Part shown: positions 43,064-52,906 of the stretch, piece by piece | How positions within the stretch are numbered: position 1 is the first letter of the stretch | Layout: each line of letters starts with the position of its first letter | Origin: Actinomyces procaprae | Lineage (GTDB): Bacteria > Actinomycetota > Actinomycetes > Actinomycetales > Actinomycetaceae | Direction of reading: 5' to 3' | Assembly: GCF_004798665.1 (NCBI RefSeq) | Contig: NZ_CP039292.1 | Coordinates: 2,914,001 to 2,978,000 of the forward strand | DNA: 64,000 nt | Position numbers and translations under genes: made by a program | The notes under the pieces: generated by a model | Told to the model about the DNA's origin: nothing | The model's input: only the letters and a program-made list of their open reading frames with translations | Database searches by the model: none

Positions 43064-45097
43064 TCAGGGGTAGACAGTGCGCCCGGCGGCATCGGGGATC
43101 CCGCTGTGCCGCAGGAAATAAGTGCAGACCTGGTCGCGCCATTCGACGGCGTTGCGCTCCTGGGCCCGCCAACGGCGATCGATGTCGGCGCGGACGGGCT
43201 CGGGCACCTGCCCGCGCACCGCCTCCCATTCGCGCCGCATGGCGCGCACCTGCTCGACCCCCTGGAAGTGGGTGTCGTAGATCCGCTGGATCAGGCTCAC
43301 CCCACAGCGGGGCAGCACCTGGTCGTAGCGCAGGTGGTGGAAGAAGAGCAGCAGCCTTTCCGGACACTCCTCCAGCGAGCGGTAGCGGGCCGCAAGCGCC
43401 GGCGGATACTGTTCGGTGTATCCCGACCCGGTGGGCGTGCGATCCACACCTACGCCGTCCCGGTCGGCGAAGTGGTAGGTGCCCCACGGAGAGTACTCGT
43501 ACCCATCGATACTGGGCCCGTAGTGGTCGCCGGGCGTGACCATGAAGCCGACACCGAGTGGGGCGGTGTAGTTCTCATAGGCCTCACGGGAGGCCAGCAG
43601 GATGCGCGCCAGGGCCGCGTGCAGGCGGGCGTCACCGGCGAAGGAGGCGGCGGCCCACTCCCGGGCGATGGTCTGCGTGCCCGCGTGCAGGTCCCAGGCC
43701 AGCCGCCCGTAGCCGTACAGATTGGCCTGGGAGAAGGTGTTTCCGACCCAGTTCCAGTCGCGCCCCACCCCGGCGACGGCGACGATCGCCGAGCCGGAGC
43801 GTCCGGCCAGGTCCTGGCCCAGGTCGGTGCCGTGGTCACCGGCGACGTCGAGATCGAGTACCTCCCGCCAGGCGCTGGGCAGGAAGTAGGTGTCCCAGGC
43901 GTGCCCGGTGTACTCCTGGGCGATTTGCAGCTCCAGGGCCACACGCGTCTCACGCAGGCCGAGCAGCAGTGGGGAGACCGGCTCGCGCACCTGGAAGTCG
44001 AGCGGGCCGTGCTTGATCTGCAGCAGGACATTGTCGGCGAAGCGCCCGTCCAGGGGCATGAAGTGGTCGTAGGCGGCGCGGGCACGGTCCCGGGTACGAT
44101 CGCGCCAGTCCTGGCGGTGGTTGTACACGAAGCAGCGCCACATGACCACCCCTCCGTGCGGGGCCAGTGCGGCGGCCAGGAGGTTGGCGCCGTCGGCGTG
44201 ATTCCGCCCGTAGTCGAAGGGTCCGGGACGCCCCTCCGAATCGGCCTTGACCACGTATCCGCCCAGGTCGGGCACGGCGCCGTACACGCGCTCGGTGGTC
44301 TCGCGCCACCACTGCTGCACGGAGGCGTCGAGCGGGTCGCAGGTGCCCAGGCCGCCCAGGGTCATGGGGGCGGCGAAGTCGACGGCGATGAAGGTTATGA
44401 TGTGGCGGCGGCGCAGGCGGGCGGCGATGGTGCGCACCAGGTCGAGGCGCTCGGTGAGCAGAGTGGCCTCGGTGGCGTGCACATTGACATTGTTCAGGCA
44501 TACCGCGTTGATGCCTAGGGACGCGAGCAGCAGCCCGTAGTCGTCGATGCGCTCCGTATCGGGGGCCAGGCCGCCTCCCTCGAAGAAGACCGAGTCCCCG
44601 GCGTAGCCACGCTCGACCGTCCCCATGACCGGATGGGGCACCAGATTGTCCCAGTGGTCGACCATGCGCAGGGGCAGGTCCGGGCCGGAGGTGACGGCGT
44701 CACTGTCCCCCAGCATCGCCTCGGGGCCGAGGGTGAGCAGCCGGAGCGTGCCGTACAGGGCACCGGCCCCATCGGCGCCGACCACGACGAGGTCCCCCGC
44801 CACGTCGCGGACGACGGCATAGCCCTCGGAATCCAACGGTCCGCTCGTCACGGCGTCGCGAGCGGCCCCGCGCAGCGCGTCCGGCAGCTCGCAGAGGTGC
44901 TCCAGGGTGGTTATGAGCAACTCGCCCGCGCCCCCGGCGGCGGGGGCACCCGGAGCCAGCCGCCGCCAGTCGGCGGCCGCCCGCGCGGCCAGCTCCTCCC
45001 CGCCCACGGCGCGGGGCGTGTAGGAATTCAGCCACGGCTTAGTGGCCGGTTCTAGCCACATGGGTGAGCTGGTGGCAAATGGAGCTGTCGAGATCAT
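43064..45097 (-). CDS. GH67 alpha-glucuronidase
   Basis: 677 residues, full length. Hallmarks are RMVDHWDNL...ERGYAGDSVFFE, GINAVCLNNVNV and GGYVVKADSEGRPGPFDYGRNHADGAN with the general-acid Glu. IKHGPLDFQVREP carries the Asp, and the paired catalytic Glu follows 28 residues later in QEYTG, the same spacing as known GH67 enzymes. There is no signal peptide, so it removes 4-O-methyl-glucuronic acid from imported aldouronic acids in the cytosol. ATG 45097 has an AGGAG site. It ends the long operon with the LplABC transporter. Confidence 0.95.
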   Translation of the reverse strand: MISTAPFATSSPMWLEPATKPWLNSYTPRAVGGEELAARAAADWRRLAPGAPAAGGAGELLITTLEHLCELPDALRGAARDAVTSGPLDSEGYAVVRDVAGDLVVVGADGAGALYGTLRLLTLGPEAMLGDSDAVTSGPDLPLRMVDHWDNLVPHPVMGTVERGYAGDSVFFEGGGLAPDTERIDDYGLLLASLGINAVCLNNVNVHATEATLLTERLDLVRTIAARLRRRHIITFIAVDFAAPMTLGGLGTCDPLDASVQQWWRETTERVYGAVPDLGGYVVKADSEGRPGPFDYGRNHADGANLLAAALAPHGGVVMWRCFVYNHRQDWRDRTRDRARAAYDHFMPLDGRFADNVLLQIKHGPLDFQVREPVSPLLLGLRETRVALELQIAQEYTGHAWDTYFLPSAWREVLDLDVAGDHGTDLGQDLAGRSGSAIVAVAGVGRDWNWVGNTFSQANLYGYGRLAWDLHAGTQTIAREWAAASFAGDARLHAALARILLASREAYENYTAPLGVGFMVTPGDHYGPSIDGYEYSPWGTYHFADRDGVGVDRTPTGSGYTEQYPPALAARYRSLEECPERLLLFFHHLRYDQVLPRCGVSLIQRIYDTHFQGVEQVRAMRREWEAVRGQVPEPVRADIDRRWRAQERNAVEWRDQVCTYFLRHSGIPDAAGRTVYP

Positions 45098-45156
45098 GCG
45101 GGTTCTCCTGAGGATGGTCGAGGTGAACGCATCGGATTGCTGTCGTTGGCCTGCGC

Positions 45157-47148
45157 TCAGGCGCGTCGCAGCACGCACACGTCTCCGGCTGAGACGGTCA
45201 GCGGTATGCCCGCATACACGCGCTCCCCGGTCAACAGGTCGGTCGCATCTGCGGGCGGCGTCCAGGCCCGGGGCACCTGGTCGTGGTTGAGCAGCATGTC
45301 GAAGCTACCGTGGGGTCCGGTACGGCTGGTGTGCTCCATTTCGCCCACCAGGGGGTGACCGGGGGCGGGGTCGACGAGGGACGCGATCAGGTGGCGGCGT
45401 CCGGCCCGGCTCAGCAGCGCGCCGAGCCGGATCACGCTGCCGCGGCCGAACTCATGGCGGACCACGGCGGCACCGCCTGCGAACCAGCCGGAGCTCCAGC
45501 GGCCGGCCACCTGCCCGCCGGTGGGGCGCAGAACCTCGAAGAGGTGATGGGCGGTGTCGGTGGCGCCGTCGGGGAGGATCAGCTCGACGCCGTCGCCGGG
45601 CTCACGGGCATCACGCTCCTCGATCTGGCAGCCGAGCAGCTCGTCCACCCGGTCATCCGTCAACACGCGGCCGGTGGCGCCGGTGGCGAAGGACATGGGC
45701 CCGGCCACCAGGATGCCGCCGTGCGCCACGTAGCGGTGCAGGGAATCGACGACGTCGTCATGGGCCACATACAGGCTGGGGGCGACGATGATCCGGTACC
45801 GGGACAGGTCGTCGCGGCCGTCGGTGACGTCCACACCACCGAGGTGACGGGCCAGCGCCGCATGCCATCCACGGGCCTGTGTGATCAAGTCCCAGTGGTC
45901 TGAGAAGCCGTCGACGAGCCGGCTGTACCACCACGAGTCCCAGTCCACGAGGACCGCCGCCTGCGCATCGACCCGGCCGCCGATCAGCGCGTCGAGCCGG
46001 GACAGTTCCCGGCCGAGGGCGGCGGTCTCGCGGTAGGTGCGGGTATCGGTGCGGCCGCGGTGGTCGAGGACGCCGCCGAACCACATCTCCGAGCCCGCCG
46101 GGGCGCTGCGCAGCTGAAAATGGAGCACCGTGTCGGCCCCCTGGGCGAGGGCCTGCAGGCTCCAGCGGCGCAGGACGCCCGGCGGGCGGGTGGGGTTGAC
46201 GTCCCGGCAGGTGGTGGCGACCGGTGCCTGCTCCATCAGCCACAAGGGCTTGCCGCGGCCGACCGCGCGCATGAGGGAGTGGTTGAAGGCCATCTCCGGC
46301 CAGGCGCGGGTGGTGCGCGGGTAGTTGTCCCAGGCGACGACGTCGAGGTCTCGGGCGAAGCGGAAGTAGTCCAGGTGCTCGTAGGGCCCCATGAGATTGG
46401 TGGTGACCGGGTGGGCGGTGTCGAAGCGGCGCACCTGCCCGATCTCGCCCTCCAGGCAGGCGGCGAACTGCTCGGTCATATAGCGCTTGTACTCCAGCGT
46501 GATGACCGGGAAGCCGCTGCGATAGGGGCCGCCCCAGTGCTCGGTGAGCGCATTCGGGGCGGGGATCTGAGCGGGGTCAGTGAAGCGGTGGGACCAGATC
46601 TGTGTGCACCAGTGGCGGTTGAGCGCTTCCAGCCCGCCGTGCGTGCGCAGCAGCCAGCGGCGGAATCCGGCGGCGCAGCGCTCGCAGTAGCAGGCGCCGC
46701 CGTACTCGTTGCCGATGTGCCAGGCGAGCAGGGCGGGGTGGGCGTGGTAGCGCCGCGCGAGTAGCCCGGCGATTCGCTGCGACTGTTCGCGAAACACCGG
46801 CGAGGTGGGGCAGAAGTGGTGCCGCTGACCGTAGCCGTGTCGCCGTCCCTCGAAGTCCACCCGCATGGTGGTCGGCTCGGCCGCCACCAGCCAGGGCGGC
46901 AGCGCCGCGGTCGGGGTGGCGAGGACGACGCCGAAGCCACAGGCGTGAACACGGTCCAACAGGGAGTCGAGCCGGTCCCAGGCGAAGGTATTCGGGGCGG
47001 GTTGCAGCTCCGCCCAGCCGAAGACATTGAGGGTGAGGGTATTGATACCGGCCGCCTCCAGGGCGGCCAGATCGGTATCGATGGTGGCGTCGTCCCACTG
47101 CTCGGGGTTGTAGTCGCCGCCGTGCAGGATGTGTGCGGGCAGGTGCAT
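45157..47148 (-). CDS. GH42 beta-galactosidase / alpha-L-arabinopyranosidase-like enzyme
   Basis: 663 residues. GH42 motifs: LHGGDYNPEQWDDATI, ATPTAALPPWLV; acid/base Glu148 in WHIGNEYGGACYCERCAAGF (with the zinc-binding Cys cluster), nucleophile Glu306 in LWLMEQAPVATTCRD. No signal peptide. In a glucuronoxylan operon its target is probably galactosyl or arabinopyranosyl side groups rather than lactose; this is inference. It lies 3 bp downstream of the membrane-protein gene and 59 bp before GH67. It is only distantly similar to the GH42 at 10008. Confidence 0.92.
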   Translation of the reverse strand: MHLPAHILHGGDYNPEQWDDATIDTDLAALEAAGINTLTLNVFGWAELQPAPNTFAWDRLDSLLDRVHACGFGVVLATPTAALPPWLVAAEPTTMRVDFEGRRHGYGQRHHFCPTSPVFREQSQRIAGLLARRYHAHPALLAWHIGNEYGGACYCERCAAGFRRWLLRTHGGLEALNRHWCTQIWSHRFTDPAQIPAPNALTEHWGGPYRSGFPVITLEYKRYMTEQFAACLEGEIGQVRRFDTAHPVTTNLMGPYEHLDYFRFARDLDVVAWDNYPRTTRAWPEMAFNHSLMRAVGRGKPLWLMEQAPVATTCRDVNPTRPPGVLRRWSLQALAQGADTVLHFQLRSAPAGSEMWFGGVLDHRGRTDTRTYRETAALGRELSRLDALIGGRVDAQAAVLVDWDSWWYSRLVDGFSDHWDLITQARGWHAALARHLGGVDVTDGRDDLSRYRIIVAPSLYVAHDDVVDSLHRYVAHGGILVAGPMSFATGATGRVLTDDRVDELLGCQIEERDAREPGDGVELILPDGATDTAHHLFEVLRPTGGQVAGRWSSGWFAGGAAVVRHEFGRGSVIRLGALLSRAGRRHLIASLVDPAPGHPLVGEMEHTSRTGPHGSFDMLLNHDQVPRAWTPPADATDLLTGERVYAGIPLTVSAGDVCVLRRA

Positions 47149-47151
47149 GCA

Positions 47152-47952
47152 TCACTCCAACGAGGTGGACGTCGGGTCGGTCGGCCGAGTGAACTGCGCG
47201 GTGAGGATGCGCCGCTGCCCGCGCGTGGCGGGTGCGGCCAGCGCGCACAGCGGCACCCAGGCGAGCACCAGGGCGGCCGGGGCGTGCAGGGCGAGGAGGA
47301 GGCCCGCGGCCCCGATGCCCGCGAGGAGGAGGGTTCCGGCGGCGTCGCGAACGCTCATGACGACGGTGAGCACGAGCAGATCGGAGCTTTTGAAATTGAA
47401 CAGGGCGATGATCGCGCCCACCCGTCCGACTCCCAGCCCGACCACGGCCAGGAAGGCCAGCAGGGCCAGGCGCAGCCCGCCCGCCACTCCCCCGGCGGAG
47501 CCCGCCAGGCCGATCGCCAGCATGACCGCGAGCGCGGCAATGGGCCCGAACTGGCCGATCGCCCCTCGCCAGCCGCGCCACAGGGCGGCGATGCGACGGC
47601 GCGCGGAGGGGTCATCGGTCCACCCGGGGCGGGTGACGGCGTAGACGACGGCGGGCAGGGCGGTCAGTGCCAGCGCCCAGGTGAACGCTGTCGCCAGCAG
47701 CGACCAGGCGGCGGCGCCGTCGAGGACTAGCATGCCGATCGCTGCCGGCGCCACCAGTGGCAGCGCGCCGATGGCGAGGGCGACCGCCTGGTAGATGACC
47801 GAGCTGGCCCGCACCAGCAGGGAGTCGGCGTAGGCGTCGGGGGCAGGGGCGCTCCGGCCGTCGGCGTCCACGCCCCCGCTGGGGGCGGCGGAGGGGGCCA
47901 CGGTGCGGGCGCCCCGCGATGGGGTGCCCGCACCCGGGTGACGGTCAGCCAT
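47152..47952 (-). CDS. Integral membrane protein, DUF624/YesL-like
   Basis: 266 residues with a Pro/Ala-rich cytoplasmic N-terminus and five to six hydrophobic segments. Its position behind LplABC-type genes, its size and the pattern (SSVIYQAVALAIGALPLVAPA, later FNFKSSDLLVLTVVMS) resemble YesL/DUF624 proteins that accompany these transporters. Role unknown, perhaps an accessory of oligosaccharide uptake. Its ATG overlaps the binding-protein stop by 8 bp and its stop is 3 bp before the GH42 start, so it is embedded in the operon. Confidence 0.7.
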   Translation of the reverse strand: MADRHPGAGTPSRGARTVAPSAAPSGGVDADGRSAPAPDAYADSLLVRASSVIYQAVALAIGALPLVAPAAIGMLVLDGAAAWSLLATAFTWALALTALPAVVYAVTRPGWTDDPSARRRIAALWRGWRGAIGQFGPIAALAVMLAIGLAGSAGGVAGGLRLALLAFLAVVGLGVGRVGAIIALFNFKSSDLLVLTVVMSVRDAAGTLLLAGIGAAGLLLALHAPAALVLAWVPLCALAAPATRGQRRILTAQFTRPTDPTSTSLE

Positions 47953-49609
47953 TGTTCTCCACGTAGGTGGCGCGCGCCGCGTTGAGGATGTCCATGTAGG
48001 AGGTCACGCCCTTGGCCTCACATTCGGTGACGTAGGTGTCCCACTCGGCCAGGTCGCGCCTTCCTGTGATGAACTTCAGCGTCTCCTGCATGACGTAGTC
48101 CTGTAGCGGAGTGATCAGGAGCGTTGCCTGCTCGCGCTGGGTCTCATCCAACGGGGCCGGCGGATCGATGGGCCTCTGCGTGTGCGTGGCTGCCATCTCC
48201 TCCTGCCAGGCAAGTTCCTTGTCCAGCATCATTGAGTGCAGCAGTTCAGTGGTGCCGCCGTAGGCGAAGACGCCTCCGGAGAAGCCGTACTCGACGCGCA
48301 GGTCCTTGTCGCCGGCCGGGTTCAGACCGTTGTAGTTGATGTCATCGACCAGCGTGCGGGTGCCATCTGCGTCCTTGTTGTAGGTAACCCCTTCCACACC
48401 CCACTTGGCGAATTCTTCGCCCTCGTCGGAGTACCACAGCCAGTCGATGAACTGCATCATGGCCACGAAGTTCGGGTCGTCGGCGGCCTTGGAGGAGATC
48501 ATGATGCCGTTCTCCAGGCGGGTGCCACCGATCAGCGCGCCGGCGGGGCCGGCCGGCTGGAGAATCTTGACGACCTCGAAGTTGCCCTCTCCGAGGGTCT
48601 CCTTCATCGTCGTCTCGTAGGTGACGTCGTACTGGGAGTTGGTGCCGATGGCGATCGACTTGCCGGTGGTGAAGGTGTTGACGGCCGTGTCCTCGTCCTG
48701 GGTGAAGGAGTCCGGGTCGAGCACGCCGGCGTCGACCATGCCGCGCAGCATGGTGACCATGGCCTTGTAGTTGTCGGAGGTGCCGCAGAAGATGAACGAC
48801 TGCGAGTCCTCGTCCCACTCGGCCATGGTGGTCATGCCCCAGGAACCGCCGGACTGGGTGCCGTAGGAGACCGCTGCAAGGTTGAGCATGCTGAGCCCCT
48901 CGAAACGATCGGAGATGCCCTTCATGTCCGGGTGGCGCTCCTGCACCTTAGAAATCACGTCCTGCAGCTCCTCCCACGTGGTGGGCAGCTCCAGTCCCTG
49001 TTCGTCGAGGAGATCCTTGCGGATTTCGAAGGTGTAGTCGGGCCAGATCTCCTCGTGCAGGCCGGGAAGAACATAGATGGAGCCATCGGCCTGGCGCAGC
49101 GTGTCCAGCTCTTCGTCAAGCTGCCATTCTTCAACCTTCTTGCGGAAGTTGGGCATGAGGTCGAAGTAGTCGGACACCGCCAGGACCGCCCCGGAGGAGA
49201 CGAAGGCGGACTCCTGGCCGGGGTACGTCTTGGGAAGGATGAGCGGTGCGTCGCCGGAGGAGATCAGCAGAGAGCGCTTCTGCTCGTAGTCGGACATGGG
49301 CACGATCGTCATGTCGAGGGTGACATTGGTGCGGTTGGTGATCTCCTCCAGCAGCATCCAGTCGGCCTTATAGGGGTAGTTGGGGTGATCGGAGAACAGG
49401 CAACTGAAGTTCAGCGGCTCGGCCGCCTTGAAGCTGGTATCGGCGGCGAAGTCATCCATGGCGGCGGCCGTATTGGTCATGCCCTGCGCCGCATCGCCGG
49501 AGTCGGAGCCGGAGCCACAGGCCGCCAGTGCGGCGGCTGCCGCCGTGCTCAGAAGCAGGGCGCCGGCCCGACGGCGGGTGATGGGGTGGGAGAAGAGACT
49601 GGGGCTCAT
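47945..49609 (-). CDS. Oligosaccharide-binding lipoprotein (LplA type), xylan operon
   Basis: 554 residues. Lipobox leader TRRRAGALLLSTAAAAALAACGSG. It is a clear paralog of the protein at 20160: shared MDDFAADTSFKAAEPLNFS, PMSDYEQKRSLLISSGDAP, SSGAVLAVSDYFDLMPNFRKKV and the tail TGRRDLAEWDTYVTECEAKG. Likely binds aldouronic acids or other decorated xylo-oligosaccharides, given the downstream GH67. ATG 49609 has an AAAGG site. Confidence 0.92.
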   Translation of the reverse strand: MSPSLFSHPITRRRAGALLLSTAAAAALAACGSGSDSGDAAQGMTNTAAAMDDFAADTSFKAAEPLNFSCLFSDHPNYPYKADWMLLEEITNRTNVTLDMTIVPMSDYEQKRSLLISSGDAPLILPKTYPGQESAFVSSGAVLAVSDYFDLMPNFRKKVEEWQLDEELDTLRQADGSIYVLPGLHEEIWPDYTFEIRKDLLDEQGLELPTTWEELQDVISKVQERHPDMKGISDRFEGLSMLNLAAVSYGTQSGGSWGMTTMAEWDEDSQSFIFCGTSDNYKAMVTMLRGMVDAGVLDPDSFTQDEDTAVNTFTTGKSIAIGTNSQYDVTYETTMKETLGEGNFEVVKILQPAGPAGALIGGTRLENGIMISSKAADDPNFVAMMQFIDWLWYSDEGEEFAKWGVEGVTYNKDADGTRTLVDDINYNGLNPAGDKDLRVEYGFSGGVFAYGGTTELLHSMMLDKELAWQEEMAATHTQRPIDPPAPLDETQREQATLLITPLQDYVMQETLKFITGRRDLAEWDTYVTECEAKGVTSYMDILNAARATYVENNG

Positions 49610-49744
49610 CGCTGAGTGCCTTTCTAATGGTGTCGGCCATGATCGGCCGGATGGTGGGTCGGATTGGGAGGAGTGGTGGATGGATGGGTGGGCGCCGCTG
49701 CCGTTGCCGGCCGCGCCCCCGGTCGACGCCTTTGTGGGCTCTTG

Positions 49745-50632
49745 TCAGCCCTTGACGGACCCAAGGGTGACGCCGGTGACGAAGTACTTCTGCACAAAGG
49801 GGTAGACGCAGAGGATCGGCAGCGAGGTGAGCACCATGGTCACCGATCTGAGGTTGGAGGAAATCTGGGTCTGGTCGGCGGTTCCTCCTCCGAGGGAGTC
49901 GGAGGTGGTCACTCCCGCGAGCATGTTGCGCAGGTAGATGGTGACCGGGAACAGGTTCTTGTCGTCGAAGTACAGGAAGGCCCCGAACCAGGCGTTCCAG
50001 TTGGCGACCGCATAGAAGAGGAACATGGTGGCGAGGATCGCCTTGGACAACGGCAGCACGATGCGGAAGAGGATTCCGTAGGTACCCAACCCGTCGAGCT
50101 CGCCGGCCTCCTCCAGTTCATGCGGCAGCCCCTCGAAGAAGGACTTCATGACCAGCAGGTTGAACACGTTGATCGCATTGGGCAGCACGACCGCCCAGAT
50201 CGTGTTCTTCATGCCCAGGTTGGTAATCAGAATGTAGTTCGGGATCAGACCACCGTTGAAGAACATGGTGAATACGGCGAAGCCGACCAGCGCATTGCGG
50301 CCCTTCAGGTCCTTCTTGGACAGTACGTAGGCGAACGCAGTGGTGAAGACCAGCGAGATGAAGGTGGCGACGACCGTGTACACGATGGTGTTCCGATAGC
50401 CGGTCCAGAAGGCGGAGTCCCCAAGCACCACTTTGTAGGTAGTGACGTTGAATCCCTTGGGGATGAGGTTCACCTCCCCGGCAGAGATGGCCGCCTCGCT
50501 TGAGAAGGACTTGGCCACGACGTTCAGGAAGGGGAACAGCGTCACGAATATGACGCCCAGGAGTATGACCGTGTTGAGCAGGCGGAAGGCCCGGTAGCTG
50601 CGCGAATCGTATTTGGCGTTTTGAACAGGCAT
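49745..50632 (-). CDS. Oligosaccharide ABC transporter permease (LplC/YtcP type), xylan operon
   Basis: 295 residues from ATG 50632 (an in-frame TTG at 50638 is possible). Six helices; LSKKDLKGRNALVGFAVFTMFFNGGLIPNYILITNLGMKNTIWAVVLPNAINVFNLLVMKSFFEGLP is nearly superimposable on the permease at 18190. The EAA loop reads EEAGELDGLGTYGILFRIVLP. Directly follows the LplB-type gene. Confidence 0.92.
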   Translation of the reverse strand: MPVQNAKYDSRSYRAFRLLNTVILLGVIFVTLFPFLNVVAKSFSSEAAISAGEVNLIPKGFNVTTYKVVLGDSAFWTGYRNTIVYTVVATFISLVFTTAFAYVLSKKDLKGRNALVGFAVFTMFFNGGLIPNYILITNLGMKNTIWAVVLPNAINVFNLLVMKSFFEGLPHELEEAGELDGLGTYGILFRIVLPLSKAILATMFLFYAVANWNAWFGAFLYFDDKNLFPVTIYLRNMLAGVTTSDSLGGGTADQTQISSNLRSVTMVLTSLPILCVYPFVQKYFVTGVTLGSVKG

Positions 50633-50638
50633 ATCCAA

Positions 50639-51656
50639 TCACCACAGACTCGTCTTGGCGAACTTGCGGGACGCCAGGTTGGCGGCCAAGACCATGATCA
50701 GCCCGATCAATGACTCGAACAGGCCGATGGCTGCCGCATAGCTGAAGTTGGACGACTGCAGGCCCACCCGGTACAGGTAGGTGGAGATGACATCGCCGGT
50801 CTCATAGGTCAACGGGTTGTAGATCAGCAGGATCTTCTCAAAGCCCACCGCCAGGAAGGAGCCGACGTTGAGAATCAGTAGCGTAACGATAGTGGGCCGA
50901 ATTCCCGGCAGCGTGATGTGCCAGGTCTGCTGCCATCGGTTCGCGCCGTCGATCTGGGCAGCCTCATACAAGGAGTCATCGATGGTGGTGAGCGCCGCCA
51001 GATACAGGATCGTCCCCCAGCCAACGGTCTGCCACACGTCGGAGATGACGTAGATGGGCACGAACGCCTTGGCCGTTTGAATGAAGTTGACCGCCTGACC
51101 GCCCAAGGCGGTGATCAGGCTGTTGATCGGGCCGTCCACCGCGACGACTTCCATGATGATCCCCGCAATGATGACCATCGAGAGGAAGTGTGGCAGGTAT
51201 GAAACGGTCTGAACGATCTTCTTGAACCAGACTCGGCGGACCCTCGTTCAGGAGCAGGGCCAGGATGATCGGTGCCGGGAAGGAGACCAGCAGTGTCGAG
51301 AAACCGATGACCACCGTGTTACGGAACACGCGCCAGAAGGTGGGGTCCGCGATGAACATCTGAATGTACTTCAGTCCGACCCATTCCTCGCCGTACATGG
51401 ATCCGCCGGGCACGAACCTGCGGAAGGCGATGACATTGCCGACCATGGGCGCGTACCGGAAGACGATGAACCAGATGACCGGGATGACCACGAGGGTGTA
51501 TAGCTGCCAGTCGCCGCGGCGACTGGACCTGCGCCTGCCGGATCGTCCCCCGCTCCTGCGGGACCTGGTGCCGGCGGTCGCAGCCGTAGGCGTGGAGGCG
51601 GCACGGCGCCCCGCCGGTCGCGACGGGGATGGCGCGGTATCCACCACTTCTGCCAC
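50639..51656 (-). pseudogene. LplB/YteP-type permease with a +1 frameshift (or assembly error)
   Basis: GTG 51656, behind a strong AAGGAGG, opens a frame reading FRYAPMVGNVIAFRRFVPGGSMYGEEWVGLKY up to ILALLLNE; from there the other frame continues VRRVWFKKIVQTVSYLPHFLSMVIIAGI to the end KTSLW. Removing one C from the CCC run at 51241-51243 restores a 338-residue permease that aligns end to end with the protein at 19116. All other family features, including the EAA loop YEAAQIDGANRWQQTWHITLPG, are intact. Because the indel is in a homopolymer and the rest is well preserved, sequencing error is as likely as real inactivation. Confidence 0.85.
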
Positions 51657-51688
51657 GACACATCACCTCCTTGTGAATTGACGCCCTA

Positions 51689-51713
51689 GCGAATCTTTTC
51701 GCTTCAGCTTTCG
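51689..51713. promoter_or_regulatory. GCGAA-N4-TTCGC operator candidate upstream of the xylan transporter operon
   Basis: Perfect dyad GCGAA-TCTT-TTCGC at 51689-51702, with another TTTCG at 51709-51713. It lies 33 bp upstream of the LplB-type start, where repression would be effective. Same half-site as at 39053, 42870, 52907 and 22053. Confidence 0.55.
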
Positions 51714-51865
51714 TTGGCGACCGCCTTAGAGTAGCCCGCCACACCTCCCAGGTCAAGCGATTTGTCTTCTCGTACTTAAAATATGAAAGGCCGAAAAAGT
51801 CTAGATTTTAGGTGTTGCGCTACCTTGTCGCGCAGGTTGCCATTAATTGCCCAGCGGCAAAACTA

Positions 51866-52852
51866 TTAGGACTCCGAGCCCGTGCACCGCTCCCGGATCC
51901 AGGCGAGCTGGCGGCGCAGGTAGTGGAACTCGCCGCCCTCGTGACCGTTGTCGGGATAGAGCTCCACCTGTGCGGGGCCGGCGTATGCGGCCAGCGCCTG
52001 CTGCCCTCCGAGCGGGGGGCAGCAGGTGTCGCGCAGCCCCAAACCCCACAGCGAAGGGGCCTGAGCGCGCCGGGCGTGGTTGACGCCGTCGACGTACGAC
52101 AGGGTGCGGAAGGCCTCCTCACGCCCGGTTCTCCGCACCGCCAGGTAGCGCACCAGCTCCGCATACGGCTCCCCCTGGGCCACCTGGTACACGGCGGGCA
52201 CGTCGCACAGGAAGGGGACGGACACGGTGACCCCGCGCAGGTCGGGCACCAGCCCCGCTACTGCCAGCGCCACGCCGCCGCCCTGCGAGTTGCCCATTAC
52301 GAACACGCGCTCGGAGTCGATGTCCGGCTGCGCTCGTACGGCATCGACGGCCCGCACGGCGTCCACGATCAGGCGCCGGTAGTAGTAGGTGGCGGGCGAG
52401 GCGATGCCGCGGGTGACCACGCCGGGCGCCTCCGGGGCGCCGGCGTCGGGATCGGGGGTGTCGCCGCCGCTGCCGTATCCGTACCCCTGGCCGCGTACGT
52501 CGAGCAGCAGGTGGGCCATCCCCGCGGCGGCCACGTGCGGATTCTCCCCCGGCAGGCCGCGCCCCCGGCCGTACCCCGGGATCTGCACCACGCAGGGCAG
52601 CACCTCGCCGTCGCGGCTCGCCGGGCGGGAAAGCCAGGCACGTACCCGTTGACCGCCGAAGCCGCTGAAGGAGAAGTCCCAGTAGCGCAGCTCGGTGAGG
52701 GGCTGCGCGACGCCGGTGCGTTCAACCAGCACCGCGTCGGGGTCGTGGCTGCGCGCCCGGCTCAGCGTCCGCTCCCAAAAACCGTCGAAATCCTCCGGCT
52801 CCGCCACGGCCACCGCAGGCAGCGGGCCGAGCGATTCGGGCAGGACCGCCAT
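51866..52852 (-). CDS. CE7-family acetylxylan esterase / cephalosporin-C deacetylase-like
   Basis: 328 residues, alpha/beta hydrolase. CE7 signatures are PGYGRGRGLPGE, DVRGQGYGYGSGGDT, the nucleophile Ser in MGNSQGGGVALAVAGL, Asp in LGLRDTCCPP and His in NGHEGGEF. There is no signal peptide, so it removes acetyl groups from short imported xylo-oligosaccharides. The ATG at 52852 lies 9 bp from GGAGG, whereas the ATG at 52861 touches it. Transcribed as a single gene divergent from a LacI gene, across three phased TTTCG repeats. Confidence 0.93.
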   Translation of the reverse strand: MAVLPESLGPLPAVAVAEPEDFDGFWERTLSRARSHDPDAVLVERTGVAQPLTELRYWDFSFSGFGGQRVRAWLSRPASRDGEVLPCVVQIPGYGRGRGLPGENPHVAAAGMAHLLLDVRGQGYGYGSGGDTPDPDAGAPEAPGVVTRGIASPATYYYRRLIVDAVRAVDAVRAQPDIDSERVFVMGNSQGGGVALAVAGLVPDLRGVTVSVPFLCDVPAVYQVAQGEPYAELVRYLAVRRTGREEAFRTLSYVDGVNHARRAQAPSLWGLGLRDTCCPPLGGQQALAAYAGPAQVELYPDNGHEGGEFHYLRRQLAWIRERCTGSES

Positions 52853-52906
52853 GTGCACCATCCTCCACCCGCCGATCGCCCGGGCGGTAACCGCCCAACG
52901 ACCGGC

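Noticed and set aside
51231-51250. Programmed +1 frameshift in the LplB-type permease
   Set aside because: No slippery codon or stop-codon arrangement known for programmed shifts; paralog at 19116 is encoded in a single frame; a simple homopolymer indel explains it better.
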